From NCBI GenBank assembly GCA_903970615.1, contig CAJCJH010000052.1, forward strand, positions 1 through 64,000: a stretch of DNA of 64,000 nucleotides, in the 5' to 3' direction. This document shows, in pieces, positions 56,682-64,000 of this stretch. The first letter of the stretch is position 1. Every line of letters begins with the position of its first letter. The notes under the pieces were generated by a model. It did no database searches. It was not told where the DNA came from and saw only the letters and a program-made list of their open reading frames with translations. Source of the DNA: Rhodospirillales bacterium (GTDB lineage: Bacteria > Pseudomonadota > Gammaproteobacteria > Nevskiales > Nevskiaceae). Made by a program: the position numbers and the translations under genes.

Positions 56682-56990
56682 TCAGCGAACCATCGTGGTA
56701 ATGCTCGGTGCCGAACCGCTTTCGCTATCGCTCCACTGCGTCGATCCGCGGGCGTCCGAGTTGTAGTTCTGGTATGTCGACGTCGTGGAGCTCGCACTCG
56801 CCTGCGGCACAAGTTCAATTGTCGGCGAAGGAATGGCGGAACTGGTGACGACCGGAATCGGCGTCGGTACTGCGCCCGCGGCGCGCATTTCGATCGTCGG
56901 TGCGGGAATCTGCTCGGCGCTGTCGGCTGCGAATGCCGATCCGGCAGCCATCACGAAAACGCCAGCAGCAACAAGATTCATCAGCTTCAT
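56682..56990 (-). CDS. Small secreted protein, unrecognised
   Basis: A 102-residue protein with a signal peptide (MKLMNLVAAGVFVMAAGSAFAAD). The mature part is Thr/Pro/Ser-rich with APTIEMRAAG and SPTIELVPQ as a twice-repeated P-T-I-E motif. The C-terminus is Ser/Asp-rich. An AGGAGAG ribosome site lies six bases ahead of the ATG. No family known. A credible promoter lies 44 bases upstream. Confidence 0.65.
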   Translation of the reverse strand: MKLMNLVAAGVFVMAAGSAFAADSAEQIPAPTIEMRAAGAVPTPIPVVTSSAIPSPTIELVPQASASSTTSTYQNYNSDARGSTQWSDSESGSAPSITTMVR

Positions 56991-57033
56991 GGCAACTCTC
57001 CTGAGTTTTGAACCAAACAAAATCAACGCTTTT

Positions 57034-57061
57034 AATATACCGGTTGACCGTACACAGACAA
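57034..57061 (-). promoter_or_regulatory. Probable sigma-70 promoter of the small secreted protein gene
   Basis: On the minus strand TTGTCT (57061-57056) and TATATT (57039-57034) are 16 bases apart, the second box 44 bases before the ATG at 56990. TATATT is a five-of-six match to TATAAT. Confidence 0.5.
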
Positions 57062-57170
57062 CGAATAACCGCGACTGTTCCTCTAGATTACCCAGTAAAT
57101 GCAGGCAATGTCACCTGTTTCCAGAAAAGCTGCGCGATCGTGCGGCGATACTGCCAGTGTTGAATGCAAC

Positions 57171-57242
57171 TAAAATACCCAGCGATCAATCCGCTACACG
57201 GCATCGGAAAATGTCATGCTTGGCCACGGTGCCAAGCTTTTT
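57171..57242 (+). ncRNA. Candidate small RNA ending in an orphan terminator
   Basis: GCTTGGC (57218-57224) and GCCAAGC (57231-57237) form a seven-pair stem with loop cacggt, followed by five T (57238-57242). No plus-strand gene lies between the terminator at 56283 and this one, so it has no obvious protein client. A TAAAAT box at 57171-57176 could start a transcript of about 60 bases. Promoter and transcript are inference. The rest of 56991-57323 shows no gene. Confidence 0.3.
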
Positions 57243-57323
57243 CAAGCGCGGCTCGAATAGCCTGATAACAAGAAGCGCTTATCGCTTTTATCGATCGCAA
57301 CATTATTTTTGGAGTTGAACGGG

Positions 57324-57677
57324 TTGATTGTTCGTTTGTTGTTGATTGCAGGCCTGCTTGCCGGCATGCCGCGAATGGCATGCGCCGCCGAGGCCAATCC
57401 GCTCAGGGATAACTGGCTCGAACTTTCGAGTCATGTGGATACGGCGTACAAAAAAGCGCTGCGCTGCGAGGCTGGCGCGCGCAAATCCGATCGCTCCCAG
57501 TGCGCGGATTTTTCCGGTTACATGAAGCTTTTCTATCCGCGAATCGCTTATCTGAACACGTCGATCAACAATCTGCCGCCGGCACAATTACAGAAGCTTG
57601 TCGCGCCGCGCGATTACGAAAACTACAAACTGAAGTTCAACAAGCTGGCCGAGGTTTCCAACGCCTGGGGCGATTGA
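57324..57677 (+). CDS. Small exported protein, unrecognised
   Basis: About 117 residues. TTG at 57324 is favoured because GGAG lies nine bases ahead; TTGs at 57309 and 57315 are alternatives. A signal peptide runs to about Ala21 (MPRMACAAE). The mature part has LRDNWLELSSHVDTAYKKALRCEAG, a pair of cysteines, and YPRIAYLNTSINN, and looks helical. No known family. It is followed by a lipoprotein gene. Confidence 0.55.
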   Translation: MIVRLLLIAGLLAGMPRMACAAEANPLRDNWLELSSHVDTAYKKALRCEAGARKSDRSQCADFSGYMKLFYPRIAYLNTSINNLPPAQLQKLVAPRDYENYKLKFNKLAEVSNAWGD

Positions 57678-57755
57678 GCGCCGACATCACGTTTCAGCTT
57701 GGCTCATCTCGAACGATGTTGATCGGCAAAATTCCATAAGCGATATTAGGGTGTG

Positions 57756-58295
57756 ATGGCGATTAAAAAGGGGAAAATCGTGCCGCGTCTTGCAAGTCTT
57801 GCCGCCGTTCCGTTTATGGTTTTGCAGGGCTGCGCTTCGACTCCGCCCGCGACACCGACCGCTGCCTCGCTGGCGCATCTGAATGCTGCAGACGCGCTCG
57901 AATGCCGGATCGAAAGCGTGCTGTATCAGGATCTCGGACGCCTGCGCGATGCCGGCCAGCCCAGCGACGCCGCGCAGAATCGGGTCTATACGAAGTACGA
58001 GGCGCTCGCCAATAGTGTCGACGAGCGGACCGCGATCGATAACGCCTTGTCGCATCGCGCCGAATTCGCCGCGTTTGTTTACGACCATCCCACGCTGCCG
58101 CCGGAAACGCTGCGTGAAACCGGCAGCGCGATTTGCGCCATCCATGCCAGCGGCGGCCGCGATCCAGCCAGGGCAGCCGCCTTGGGCAATGCTGCCGTGG
58201 CTTGCCAGAACAATTACTCGTCGGGAACGCTCTCGGCAGAATCCGCGCTCAAAACCTGCATCGCCAACGAGGCGACCAAGCTCAGCGCGCCGTAG
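57756..58295 (+). CDS. Small lipoprotein, unrecognised
   Basis: A 179-residue protein with signal and lipobox VLQGCAS, lipidated Cys near residue 27. The mature part is Ala-rich, helical, with several cysteines (LECRIES, SAICAIHAS, VACQNN, LKTCIAN). ATG at 57756 with AGGG before it; a GTG three bases upstream is possible. No known family. It converges on the SDR gene at 58401 with about 105 bases between. Confidence 0.6.
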   Translation: MAIKKGKIVPRLASLAAVPFMVLQGCASTPPATPTAASLAHLNAADALECRIESVLYQDLGRLRDAGQPSDAAQNRVYTKYEALANSVDERTAIDNALSHRAEFAAFVYDHPTLPPETLRETGSAICAIHASGGRDPARAAALGNAAVACQNNYSSGTLSAESALKTCIANEATKLSAP

Positions 58296-58400
58296 GCTGC
58301 AGGCGAAAATCCAGCGCAAATTGTTTGGTGATGCCTTAAGCAAATTTCACAGCGCTTAACGCTGGTCGACAGGCAGTGCACGGCTCAGCGCGGCGTGATC

Positions 58401-59165
58401 TCAAACATGCCCGCCGCCATCGACGCAGAGCATCTCGCCGGAAACGAAGCTGGCCATCGGCGAGGCGAAGAACAGCACGGCGTTGGCGATGTCGGCCGCG
58501 CTGCCCAGACGGCGCAGCGGCGTTGCGGCCAGCACCCGTTCCGCCAAGCGTTTGCCGCGCGGGTCTTGCTGGATCGACAAGCCTTGCCCGGCCTCGATAT
58601 GGCCGACGCCGACGCAATTGGCGCGAATCCCATTGCGGCCTTCTTCGCGGGCGATGCCTTGTACCAGCATTTCGACCGAGGCCTTCGGCCCGGCGGACAT
58701 CACATCGAGCGGTGGAAAGCGTTTGGTTCCCGCAGTCGACAGCGCGACCAGCGAGCCGCGCGAGCGTCGCAAAAATGGAATGGCGACATGAACCAGATTG
58801 AAGAAGCCGTTGACATCGGCGTTGACGATCGTAGCCCATTCCTGCGGCGGCAAATCCGCAATCGCCGAAATCCGGACGGTCGGGCCGGAGGCGTAGACCA
58901 CGGTGTGAATGCGCTCGAATTGCTGCTCGGCTTCGGCGAACAAGGTCTTGATCGATTCGATATTGCCGAGGTCGGCCTGCCGCATCAGCGCGCGTGCGCC
59001 AGCTTGTGCCAATTCCGCGTGCAACGATTCAGCGCGTTCGACTCGCTGGTGATAATTGAACGCGACCGCGCTGCCAATCCTGGCGAACGTGCGGCTGATT
59101 TCGGCCCCAAGCCCACCGCTGCCGCCGATCACCACGGCGCAACCTTGCTGCAATTCTGTAAACAA
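58401..59165 (-). CDS. SDR-family protein lacking the catalytic tyrosine
   Basis: A 254-residue classical-type short-chain dehydrogenase: cofactor loop GGSGGLGAEISRTFA in the Rossmann start, then the NAD-loop YASGP, and NADVNGFFNLVH. The catalytic zone reads ALSTAGTKRFPPLDVMSAGPKAS where active enzymes have Ser, Tyr-x3-Lys; no tyrosine is at the expected place. It ends with the usual FVSGEMLCVDGG. It may be a FabI/FabL-like or inactive relative; a reductase reaction is therefore uncertain. It faces the AraC-type regulator gene in the same direction, 144 bases further upstream. Confidence 0.8.
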   Translation of the reverse strand: MFTELQQGCAVVIGGSGGLGAEISRTFARIGSAVAFNYHQRVERAESLHAELAQAGARALMRQADLGNIESIKTLFAEAEQQFERIHTVVYASGPTVRISAIADLPPQEWATIVNADVNGFFNLVHVAIPFLRRSRGSLVALSTAGTKRFPPLDVMSAGPKASVEMLVQGIAREEGRNGIRANCVGVGHIEAGQGLSIQQDPRGKRLAERVLAATPLRRLGSAADIANAVLFFASPMASFVSGEMLCVDGGGHV

Positions 59166-59309
59166 TGGTGCGAGGCTCCAGTTCTAATTCAGGCTTGCCT
59201 GCTGCGCTAAAGTCCATCAGCAAGATATAAAGCTGGATGAGCGGTCGATCTCGTTCGGCAGTTTGCAATTTCAAACGATGGCTTTGAGCGGCGACCCGTA
59301 ACCATGCCG

Positions 59310-60389
59310 CTACCAGTGCGCTTGCGGCGGCTCGGCGCGGTAAGTGTTCTGCGGCTGTCCGCGCATCGATCGTGACTTGCGAAAACCACCGCTGGATTGA
59401 AACGAACCGACGGTTTTGCCGGTCCAGGTCTTGAACGCGCGCCGGAACGCATCAACCTGCGAAAAGCCCAATAGAAAAGCCACTTCCTTCGCCGGCATCA
59501 TGCCCGCGCTGAGATATTCCCGCGCCAGTCCGCTGCGGAACTCATCGAGCACTTTCTGGAAGCTGGTGTTTTCGTCCTGCAGATAACGCCGCAGCGAGCG
59601 GGCGCTCATGTTGAGCGCTTCGGCGGCTTCCTCCAGCGCAGGAATGCTGCCGCGCGTGGTCAGCACCTGTCGCAGGCGCGAACTCACCGGGCCATTGCGG
59701 GAAATCTGCCGGACCAGATGCGTGCAGTGGCGGATGCAAAGCTCGCGCAGTTCGCTGTCATTGCTCTTGACCGGCGAATCGAGCATCGGTGCGCGCACCA
59801 CGGCGCGGGTTTCCGGCGCATCGAAAGCGATCGGGCATTGAAACATGCGCTCGTATTGTTGCCAGTGCGCGGGGCGCGGGAACGAAAATGCGGCGTCGAT
59901 GATTTCCAGCGGCTTGCCGGTCAACAGCAGCGAGAATTTCATCCCCATGACAAAGGTTTCTTCGACATAGAAGCGGAACACCGAACCGCTGATGCCATGC
60001 GGCGTGGCCGCAACGCCCCAGCTTTCGCCCGCGCCGGGATCGAGCTTGTCGAGCAGTTTCAAGGTGAAGGGAAAACCGACCGGCGAGCTGCCGTATTGCA
60101 GCCACAACCCGATCGCTTGCCCGAGCGTGCTGGACGAGGCCATCGCGTAACCGACTATGCCGAGATCGTTGAGCTGGGTCGCCTCGCCGACCTGCAGGCC
60201 AATGCCGGCGTTATCGGTCAGCCGGATCATGTTGGCGGCGACGGCATGACACTGATTCAGTTCGACCAGATAGGCGGAATCGCTGAGCCGGTCCGCATCG
60301 ATTCCAGTCCCCGCGAGCACCGCGCTGGCGGCGAATCCGCGCGACTGCATGAAGTTGACGTATTGACGAACCTGAGTGGGACGCAGCAT
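59310..60389 (-). CDS. AraC-family regulator with arabinose-binding-like N-terminal domain
   Basis: A 359-residue regulator. ATG at 60389 is chosen because GGAGGAG lies six bases before it. The N-terminal domain (residues 1-200, with QLNDLGIVGYAMASSSTLGQA) matches the type found in OruR/ArgR-like and lipid-metabolism regulators of this class. The C-terminal HTH domain (residues 250-335) has LNMSARSLRRYLQDEN and AFLLGFSQVDAFRRAFKTWTG. Regulators of this class commonly control neighbouring degradation genes, here the divergent flavoprotein operon at 60855. Confidence 0.9.
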   Translation of the reverse strand: MLRPTQVRQYVNFMQSRGFAASAVLAGTGIDADRLSDSAYLVELNQCHAVAANMIRLTDNAGIGLQVGEATQLNDLGIVGYAMASSSTLGQAIGLWLQYGSSPVGFPFTLKLLDKLDPGAGESWGVAATPHGISGSVFRFYVEETFVMGMKFSLLLTGKPLEIIDAAFSFPRPAHWQQYERMFQCPIAFDAPETRAVVRAPMLDSPVKSNDSELRELCIRHCTHLVRQISRNGPVSSRLRQVLTTRGSIPALEEAAEALNMSARSLRRYLQDENTSFQKVLDEFRSGLAREYLSAGMMPAKEVAFLLGFSQVDAFRRAFKTWTGKTVGSFQSSGGFRKSRSMRGQPQNTYRAEPPQAHW

Positions 60390-60529
60390 CTTTTTCTCCT
60401 CCATCATGACCGTGCAATCGTGGTTGCAATGTCGATAGTTCGCTAGCGTACGGAATTCTGCGGAGGCGAGCAACTGGGCATCGCTTCCATTGCAGATCGT
60501 CGTGGATCAACTTCGGCGGGCGAGTTTTG

Positions 60530-60554
60530 TCCGGGCTCTGACTTTCAGCCCGGA
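60530..60554. repeat. Inverted repeat 1 in the divergent control region
   Basis: TCCGGGCT and AGCCCGGA pair perfectly (eight pairs) around a nine-base loop ctgactttc. No T run follows on either strand, so it is more likely a regulatory or RNA structure than a terminator. Confidence 0.55.
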
Positions 60555-60584
60555 AACCTTGAATCCGAAAGCGTTCTGCATTCC

Positions 60585-60603
60585 GCGGCTGACCCCCAGC
60601 CGC
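60585..60603. repeat. Inverted repeat 2 in the divergent control region
   Basis: GCGGCTG and CAGCCGC pair perfectly (seven pairs) around the loop acccc, 30 bases after repeat 1. No T run follows. Confidence 0.5.
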
Positions 60604-60854
60604 CTGGCGCAAGCCTGCGGTTTGGCCACTTTTGCATGATGGTCGGCCTGATTTGCCGGTTGAAGCTGTTCTAACTTACCGGTCCAAGCAGTGCTGATCC
60701 GCTTCGATTTTCGCTGCGATCCGGCAAGGTTCGTGTCTCTCGATATCAATCGCGCGCCACAGCAGGCCGGCTGCAAGCGATGCAGCGGCGGCTCGTGAGC
60801 CTCGCGCACATCGTCAAATCTGATTCAAATTAAAACTCAAGAGGAGCAAAAATA

Positions 60855-62447
60855 ATGTCGAGCGGATATGACATCGTCGTGATGGGCGCCGGCAGCAATT
60901 CGCTGGTGGCGGCTGCGTATCTGGCGAAGGCCGGCAAGCAGGTGCTGGTGCTGGAAAAGAACGATCAGTGCGGCGGCGGCGTGGTGTCGATCGAAATTGC
61001 GCCGGGCTTCATCCACGATCCGCATGCCTCGGGCTATTACCTGTGCATCGCCAGCCCCGCGGTCAAGGATGACGAACTCGGCCTGGCTTCCAAATTTGGT
61101 TTGCAATGGAAGACCTGGCAGGCCGGCTTCGCCACCATTTTCGACAGCGGCGACGGCCTTGTGGCGTATGGCGATCTCGACAAGACCTGCCAGGACATCG
61201 CCCAGTATTCGCACAAGGATGCCGAGACTTATCGCGCCTTCGCCACCAATTGCATCGCGCTGTTGCCGCTGCTGAGCAAGAGCGCTTCAACGCCGCCGCT
61301 GCCGACCGGCGCGTTCATTTCGCTGCTCGACCAAAGCGCCAGCGGACGCCGCCTGGTCGACATGATGTTCATGAGCGTTTACGACATTCTCGAAAACCTG
61401 TTCGAGAGCGATGAAGTCCGCATTCACTTGAGCAAGTGGTGCGCCGAGGCGATGGAAGGCCCGGACGTGAAAGGCACCGGCGTGACGCTGGTCAACCTGC
61501 TGGGTCTCGCACATGCCTACGACGGCCACATTCCGGTCGGCGGTTCGCGCGCAGTGACCAATTCACTGATCAAGTGCATTGAGCATTACGGTGGCACCGT
61601 GCGCACCAACGCCGAGGTCAAGCAGGTGCTCATCAGCAGCGGCAAGGCCACCGGCGTGCTGATGGCGGATGGCGAAAAAATTCTGGCGAAGGATGCCGTG
61701 ATCGCCAACATCCATCCCTGGCGCATCGAGGAATATCTGCCGGGCGCAGTCGATCCCGCGCTGGTTGCGGCCGCGCGCGGCGTCAAGCTCAGCAATCACG
61801 GCGCGCTCAACCAGCAGATCGCGCTATCGGAATGGCCGCAATTCAAGGCCGGTCAGGAGCCGTGGTCGCAGGCGCTGTGCATCGAATATGTGCGCAAGGA
61901 TTTAACCGGCATCCGCAAGGTGTTCGATCAATACCGTTATGGCGAAATTCCACAACACCATTTGTCGCCGCTGACGATTCTGAATTCGCGCAAAGACCCC
62001 ACGCGCGCACCGAGCCACGATCACTGCGCGATGTATCTGTATCACTTCGCGCCGCGCGTGCTGGCAGATGGCGGGCTCGAAGGCTGGAAGAAACATGGCC
62101 AGGCGTTTGCCGATGCGATCTGGGAAGAATTCAAGAGCTACTGCACGAACATGGACGATTCCAAAATCATCGCGCGCCACATCGAAACGCCGCTGGATCA
62201 TCACCATCACTCGAACAACATGATGACCGGCGACATCTTCGGCATCGGCACCACTGCCGGCCAGTTGCTCGGCCGCCGGCCGCTGGTGGAACTGGCGCAG
62301 TACAAAGTGCCGGGCATCGACGCGCTGTATCTCGCGGGCCCCGCGCAGCATCCGGGCGGCACCGTCACGTTCGGCGGTCGCGCTACTGCGATGAAGATGA
62401 TGATGGACTGGAAGATGGATTTGAAGAAAGCCTTTACGGTCATTTGA
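60855..62447 (+). CDS. NAD(P)/FAD-dependent oxidoreductase, phytoene-dehydrogenase-like
   Basis: A 530-residue flavoprotein. The dinucleotide site reads VVMGAGSNSLVAAAYLAKAG, then VLEKNDQCGGG; central GGSRAVTNSLIKCIEHYGG matches the CrtI/retinol-saturase group, and the C-terminal HPGGTVTFGGRAT motif closes the FAD site. GAGGAG lies eight bases before the ATG. Members desaturate or isomerise isoprenoid or other hydrophobic chains. As no carotenoid synthase gene is near, the substrate is unknown. It heads a four-gene operon under the AraC-type regulator. Confidence 0.85.
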   Translation: MSSGYDIVVMGAGSNSLVAAAYLAKAGKQVLVLEKNDQCGGGVVSIEIAPGFIHDPHASGYYLCIASPAVKDDELGLASKFGLQWKTWQAGFATIFDSGDGLVAYGDLDKTCQDIAQYSHKDAETYRAFATNCIALLPLLSKSASTPPLPTGAFISLLDQSASGRRLVDMMFMSVYDILENLFESDEVRIHLSKWCAEAMEGPDVKGTGVTLVNLLGLAHAYDGHIPVGGSRAVTNSLIKCIEHYGGTVRTNAEVKQVLISSGKATGVLMADGEKILAKDAVIANIHPWRIEEYLPGAVDPALVAAARGVKLSNHGALNQQIALSEWPQFKAGQEPWSQALCIEYVRKDLTGIRKVFDQYRYGEIPQHHLSPLTILNSRKDPTRAPSHDHCAMYLYHFAPRVLADGGLEGWKKHGQAFADAIWEEFKSYCTNMDDSKIIARHIETPLDHHHHSNNMMTGDIFGIGTTAGQLLGRRPLVELAQYKVPGIDALYLAGPAQHPGGTVTFGGRATAMKMMMDWKMDLKKAFTVI

Positions 62448-62475
62448 TCCTCCGTTCGCAAGGCGAGGTCCTGAC

Positions 62476-63204
62476 ATGGCAATGTATGAAACCCGAGCGG
62501 TTCTTCAAACCGTCGATCAACATGCGCTGCCGATCATGGCGTTGTGCATGCTGGCGCTGGTGGGCAACTATATTTACTGGATTGAAAATCTCCGCCTGGG
62601 CTTTCGCCACAAAATCTATTCGATGCCGGTCGGCTGCCTGCTGTTTTTCCTGCCGCACGACGCCACTTTCGTCGCTCTGTATTGGCATTGGTTCCACGAC
62701 ATCAATCATTGGTTTCCGAAGTTGTGGTGGGCTGGGCTTTGCGTCACCGTCTGCATGGAGCTTGTCTTCCTGACGATGCTGCTCAAGTACGGACGAAAGG
62801 AGCTGGCTCCGCGCGCCAGCCAAAGCTTGTTCTCCGGCATCATCCTGTTGGGGCTGATACTTTGCAGCATCGCCTGGCTGGTGGTGAAAAGCACCATGGA
62901 TGATGAACTGTTCCTGGTGATCTTCGGCGTTACCCTTTTCTGGTGCGCGCCCTTCAACTTTGGATTGATGGCGCTGCGGCAGTCCGCTGTCGGCCAGTCG
63001 CAATTGGCCTGGCTGGGTTTCCTGATGATGCCGATCTTCTATTATCCGGCGACAATGATGCTCTCCCCCGGATTCCACTCACCGTTGTGGATCGCGTTTG
63101 GCGTCGCCACCGTGGTCGGCGGCCTCGTCAATCTTGCTTACATTCGTTCACTTCAGCATCTGCGAATTCCTGCGGCAGCGGCCCAGCTTCTCCAATCCAG
63201 ATAG
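62476..63204 (+). CDS. Seven-helix membrane protein, Pyr4/PaxB-like (tentative)
   Basis: A 242-residue protein with seven hydrophobic helices (about residues 15-34, 48-68, 82-102, 117-137, 143-163, 176-196, 204-223). A GAGG site lies nine bases before the ATG. Size and topology, and the LVGNYIYWIENLRLGFRHK and LLKYGRKEL pieces after helices 1 and 3, recall transmembrane terpene cyclases of fungal meroterpenoid clusters. Asp62 sits in helix 2 (PHDATFV), where the fungal enzymes have a catalytic Glu; the second acidic residue of their last helix is absent here. So catalysis is unproven. It follows the flavoprotein gene by 28 bases. Confidence 0.5.
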   Translation: MAMYETRAVLQTVDQHALPIMALCMLALVGNYIYWIENLRLGFRHKIYSMPVGCLLFFLPHDATFVALYWHWFHDINHWFPKLWWAGLCVTVCMELVFLTMLLKYGRKELAPRASQSLFSGIILLGLILCSIAWLVVKSTMDDELFLVIFGVTLFWCAPFNFGLMALRQSAVGQSQLAWLGFLMMPIFYYPATMMLSPGFHSPLWIAFGVATVVGGLVNLAYIRSLQHLRIPAAAAQLLQSR

Positions 63205-63212
63205 GATCCCGA

Positions 63213-63416
63213 ATGAAACTGTTAACGTCCGATCAATCCGAGCTGATGGAAGTCAGCGGGCTCAAATCCGAAGGCAACAATCTTATCGTCGTCGGCACCA
63301 TCATGGGTGCGATGCCGGTGGAAGCGGTGCTGACGCCGGCACAATTGCGTCAGGCGTTCAAGCTGCTGAGCCTGGGGATTCTGTTTTTCATCGTCGGCAT
63401 GCTGTTCAAGAAATAG
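63213..63416 (+). CDS. Tiny membrane protein, 67 residues
   Basis: Starts at ATG 63213 with AGGA six bases ahead and nine bases after the preceding stop. Residues 20-33 form a hydrophobic/Gly patch (NNLIVVGTIMGAMPVE) and residues 50-64 one membrane helix (LLSLGILFFIVGMLF) ending in two lysines. Family unknown. It sits inside the operon between the membrane protein and the crotonase. Confidence 0.6.
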   Translation: MKLLTSDQSELMEVSGLKSEGNNLIVVGTIMGAMPVEAVLTPAQLRQAFKLLSLGILFFIVGMLFKK

Positions 63417-63419
63417 CGC

Positions 63420-64000
63420 ATGGAATTATCCGGCTACCAGACGCTGGCATTGGCCCGCGACGGCGCGGTGCTCACCGTTGCGCTCAATCGCCCCGAGTTG
63501 ATGAACGCGACCAATGCGCTGATGGAGATCGAGCTGTGCCGATTCTTTATCGAGGTGTCGACCGATCCCGAAACGCGCGTCGTCATTCTCACTGGCCAAG
63601 GCAAGGCTTTCAGCGGCGGCGGTGATTTCGGCTACATCCGCGAAGCGATGGACCAGCCTGAGCGTTTCTGGAATGCGATGCCCTACGCCAAGCGGCTGAT
63701 TTTTTCGATGCTCGATTGCCCCAAGCCGATCATCGCCAAGATCAATGGTCACGCGATGGGTCTGGGTGCGACGCTCGCGCTTTTTTGCGATGTCACCTTC
63801 GCCGCGAATCACGCGAAGATCGCCGATCCGCATGTCGCTATCGGCTTCGTTGCCGGCGATGGCGGCGCGGTGATCTGGCCGCAACTGGTGGGCTACAACC
63901 GCGCGAAGGAATATCTGTTCACCGGCGAAGCGCTGCTCGCGTCGGAGGCGGAACGCATCGGCTTAATCAATCACGCCGTGCCTGCGGAAGAACTCGATCA
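63420..64000 (+). CDS. Enoyl-CoA hydratase/isomerase (crotonase) family protein, cut at the window end
   Basis: 193 codons are visible and the frame is open at the last base. The oxyanion-hole sequence GKAFSGGGDFGYI and GHAMGLGATLALFCDVTFAAN mark the crotonase fold. The catalytic glutamates of hydratases are replaced: DPHVAIGF has His and VAGDGGAV has Asp, a pattern common in isomerase- or hydratase-like subfamilies with GDGG. It begins four bases after the 67-residue protein. It implies a CoA-thioester intermediate in the operon's pathway. Confidence 0.9.
   Translation, partial: MELSGYQTLALARDGAVLTVALNRPELMNATNALMEIELCRFFIEVSTDPETRVVILTGQGKAFSGGGDFGYIREAMDQPERFWNAMPYAKRLIFSMLDCPKPIIAKINGHAMGLGATLALFCDVTFAANHAKIADPHVAIGFVAGDGGAVIWPQLVGYNRAKEYLFTGEALLASEAERIGLINHAVPAEELD

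Larger units (their letters stand above)
60390..60854. other. Divergent control region between AraC-type and flavoprotein genes
   Basis: 465 bases without a gene. It holds two nearly adjacent perfect inverted repeats (60530-60554 and 60585-60603). The AraC-type operator is likely here. Confidence 0.6.

Overview
The window looks like a contiguous stretch of chromosome from a free-living Gram-negative gammaproteobacterium with high GC and dense coding. The gene orders nrdR-ribD-ribE-ribBA-ribH-nusB-thiL-(murI)-pgpA and dnaX-ybaB-recR are typical of Gammaproteobacteria. The DUF1302/DUF1329 pair, ETF plus ETF-quinone oxidoreductase, class II DAHP synthase and PhoPQ-like system with a PepSY partner suggest a Nevskiales/Xanthomonadales-like aerobe such as a Solimonas or Nevskia relative; this placement is inference from gene content. 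I see no rRNA, tRNA, CRISPR, insertion sequence or phage gene.

Region 1 (1-7.6 kb): a 5'-truncated erythromycin-esterase-family gene; a minus-strand PepSY protein, PhoP-like regulator and PhoQ-like kinase; a glycine-zipper envelope protein and a TetR repressor; then a plus-strand sirtuin, FmdB zinc ribbon and DUF502 membrane protein. Region 2 (7.8-20.9 kb): housekeeping genes on the plus strand: aspS (with non-discriminating signature residues), an Ig-like lipoprotein, nadA, glyA, nrdR, the riboflavin operon with nusB, thiL, murI and pgpA. Region 3 (21-25.3 kb): carbonic anhydrase, ETF-QO, etfB and etfA, linking acyl-CoA dehydrogenases to quinone.

Region 4 (25.4-31.9 kb): two tandem OmpA-family porin-like genes with matching terminators, a 740-base stretch with no clear gene, folD, and ccmA-ccmB separated by a diverged duplication of the ccmA tail. 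Region 5 (32-36.8 kb): a minus-strand operon of a UDP-hexuronate epimerase, YbhN-type membrane protein, polyprenyl-phosphate sugar synthase and ArnT-like GT83 transferase, which together look like a lipid A or glycan decoration pathway. Region 6 (37-41 kb): dnaX, ybaB, recR, a tyrosine phosphatase and pterin dehydratase. Region 7 (41-50.7 kb): two long DUF1302 outer-membrane proteins, an AarF/UbiB-type kinase-like gene, a DUF1329 protein and small envelope or START-like proteins.

Region 8 (50.7-58.3 kb): DUF3617 protein, mutS, class II aroG and a run of small unrecognised genes, including a 29-residue very basic protein and an orphan terminator that may mark a small RNA. Region 9 (58.4-64 kb): an SDR lacking the catalytic tyrosine, an AraC-family regulator, and a divergent operon of a phytoene-dehydrogenase-like flavoprotein, a seven-helix membrane protein reminiscent of Pyr4/PaxB-type terpene cyclases, a tiny membrane protein and a crotonase cut by the window end. 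This last operon is the best candidate for an undescribed pathway.
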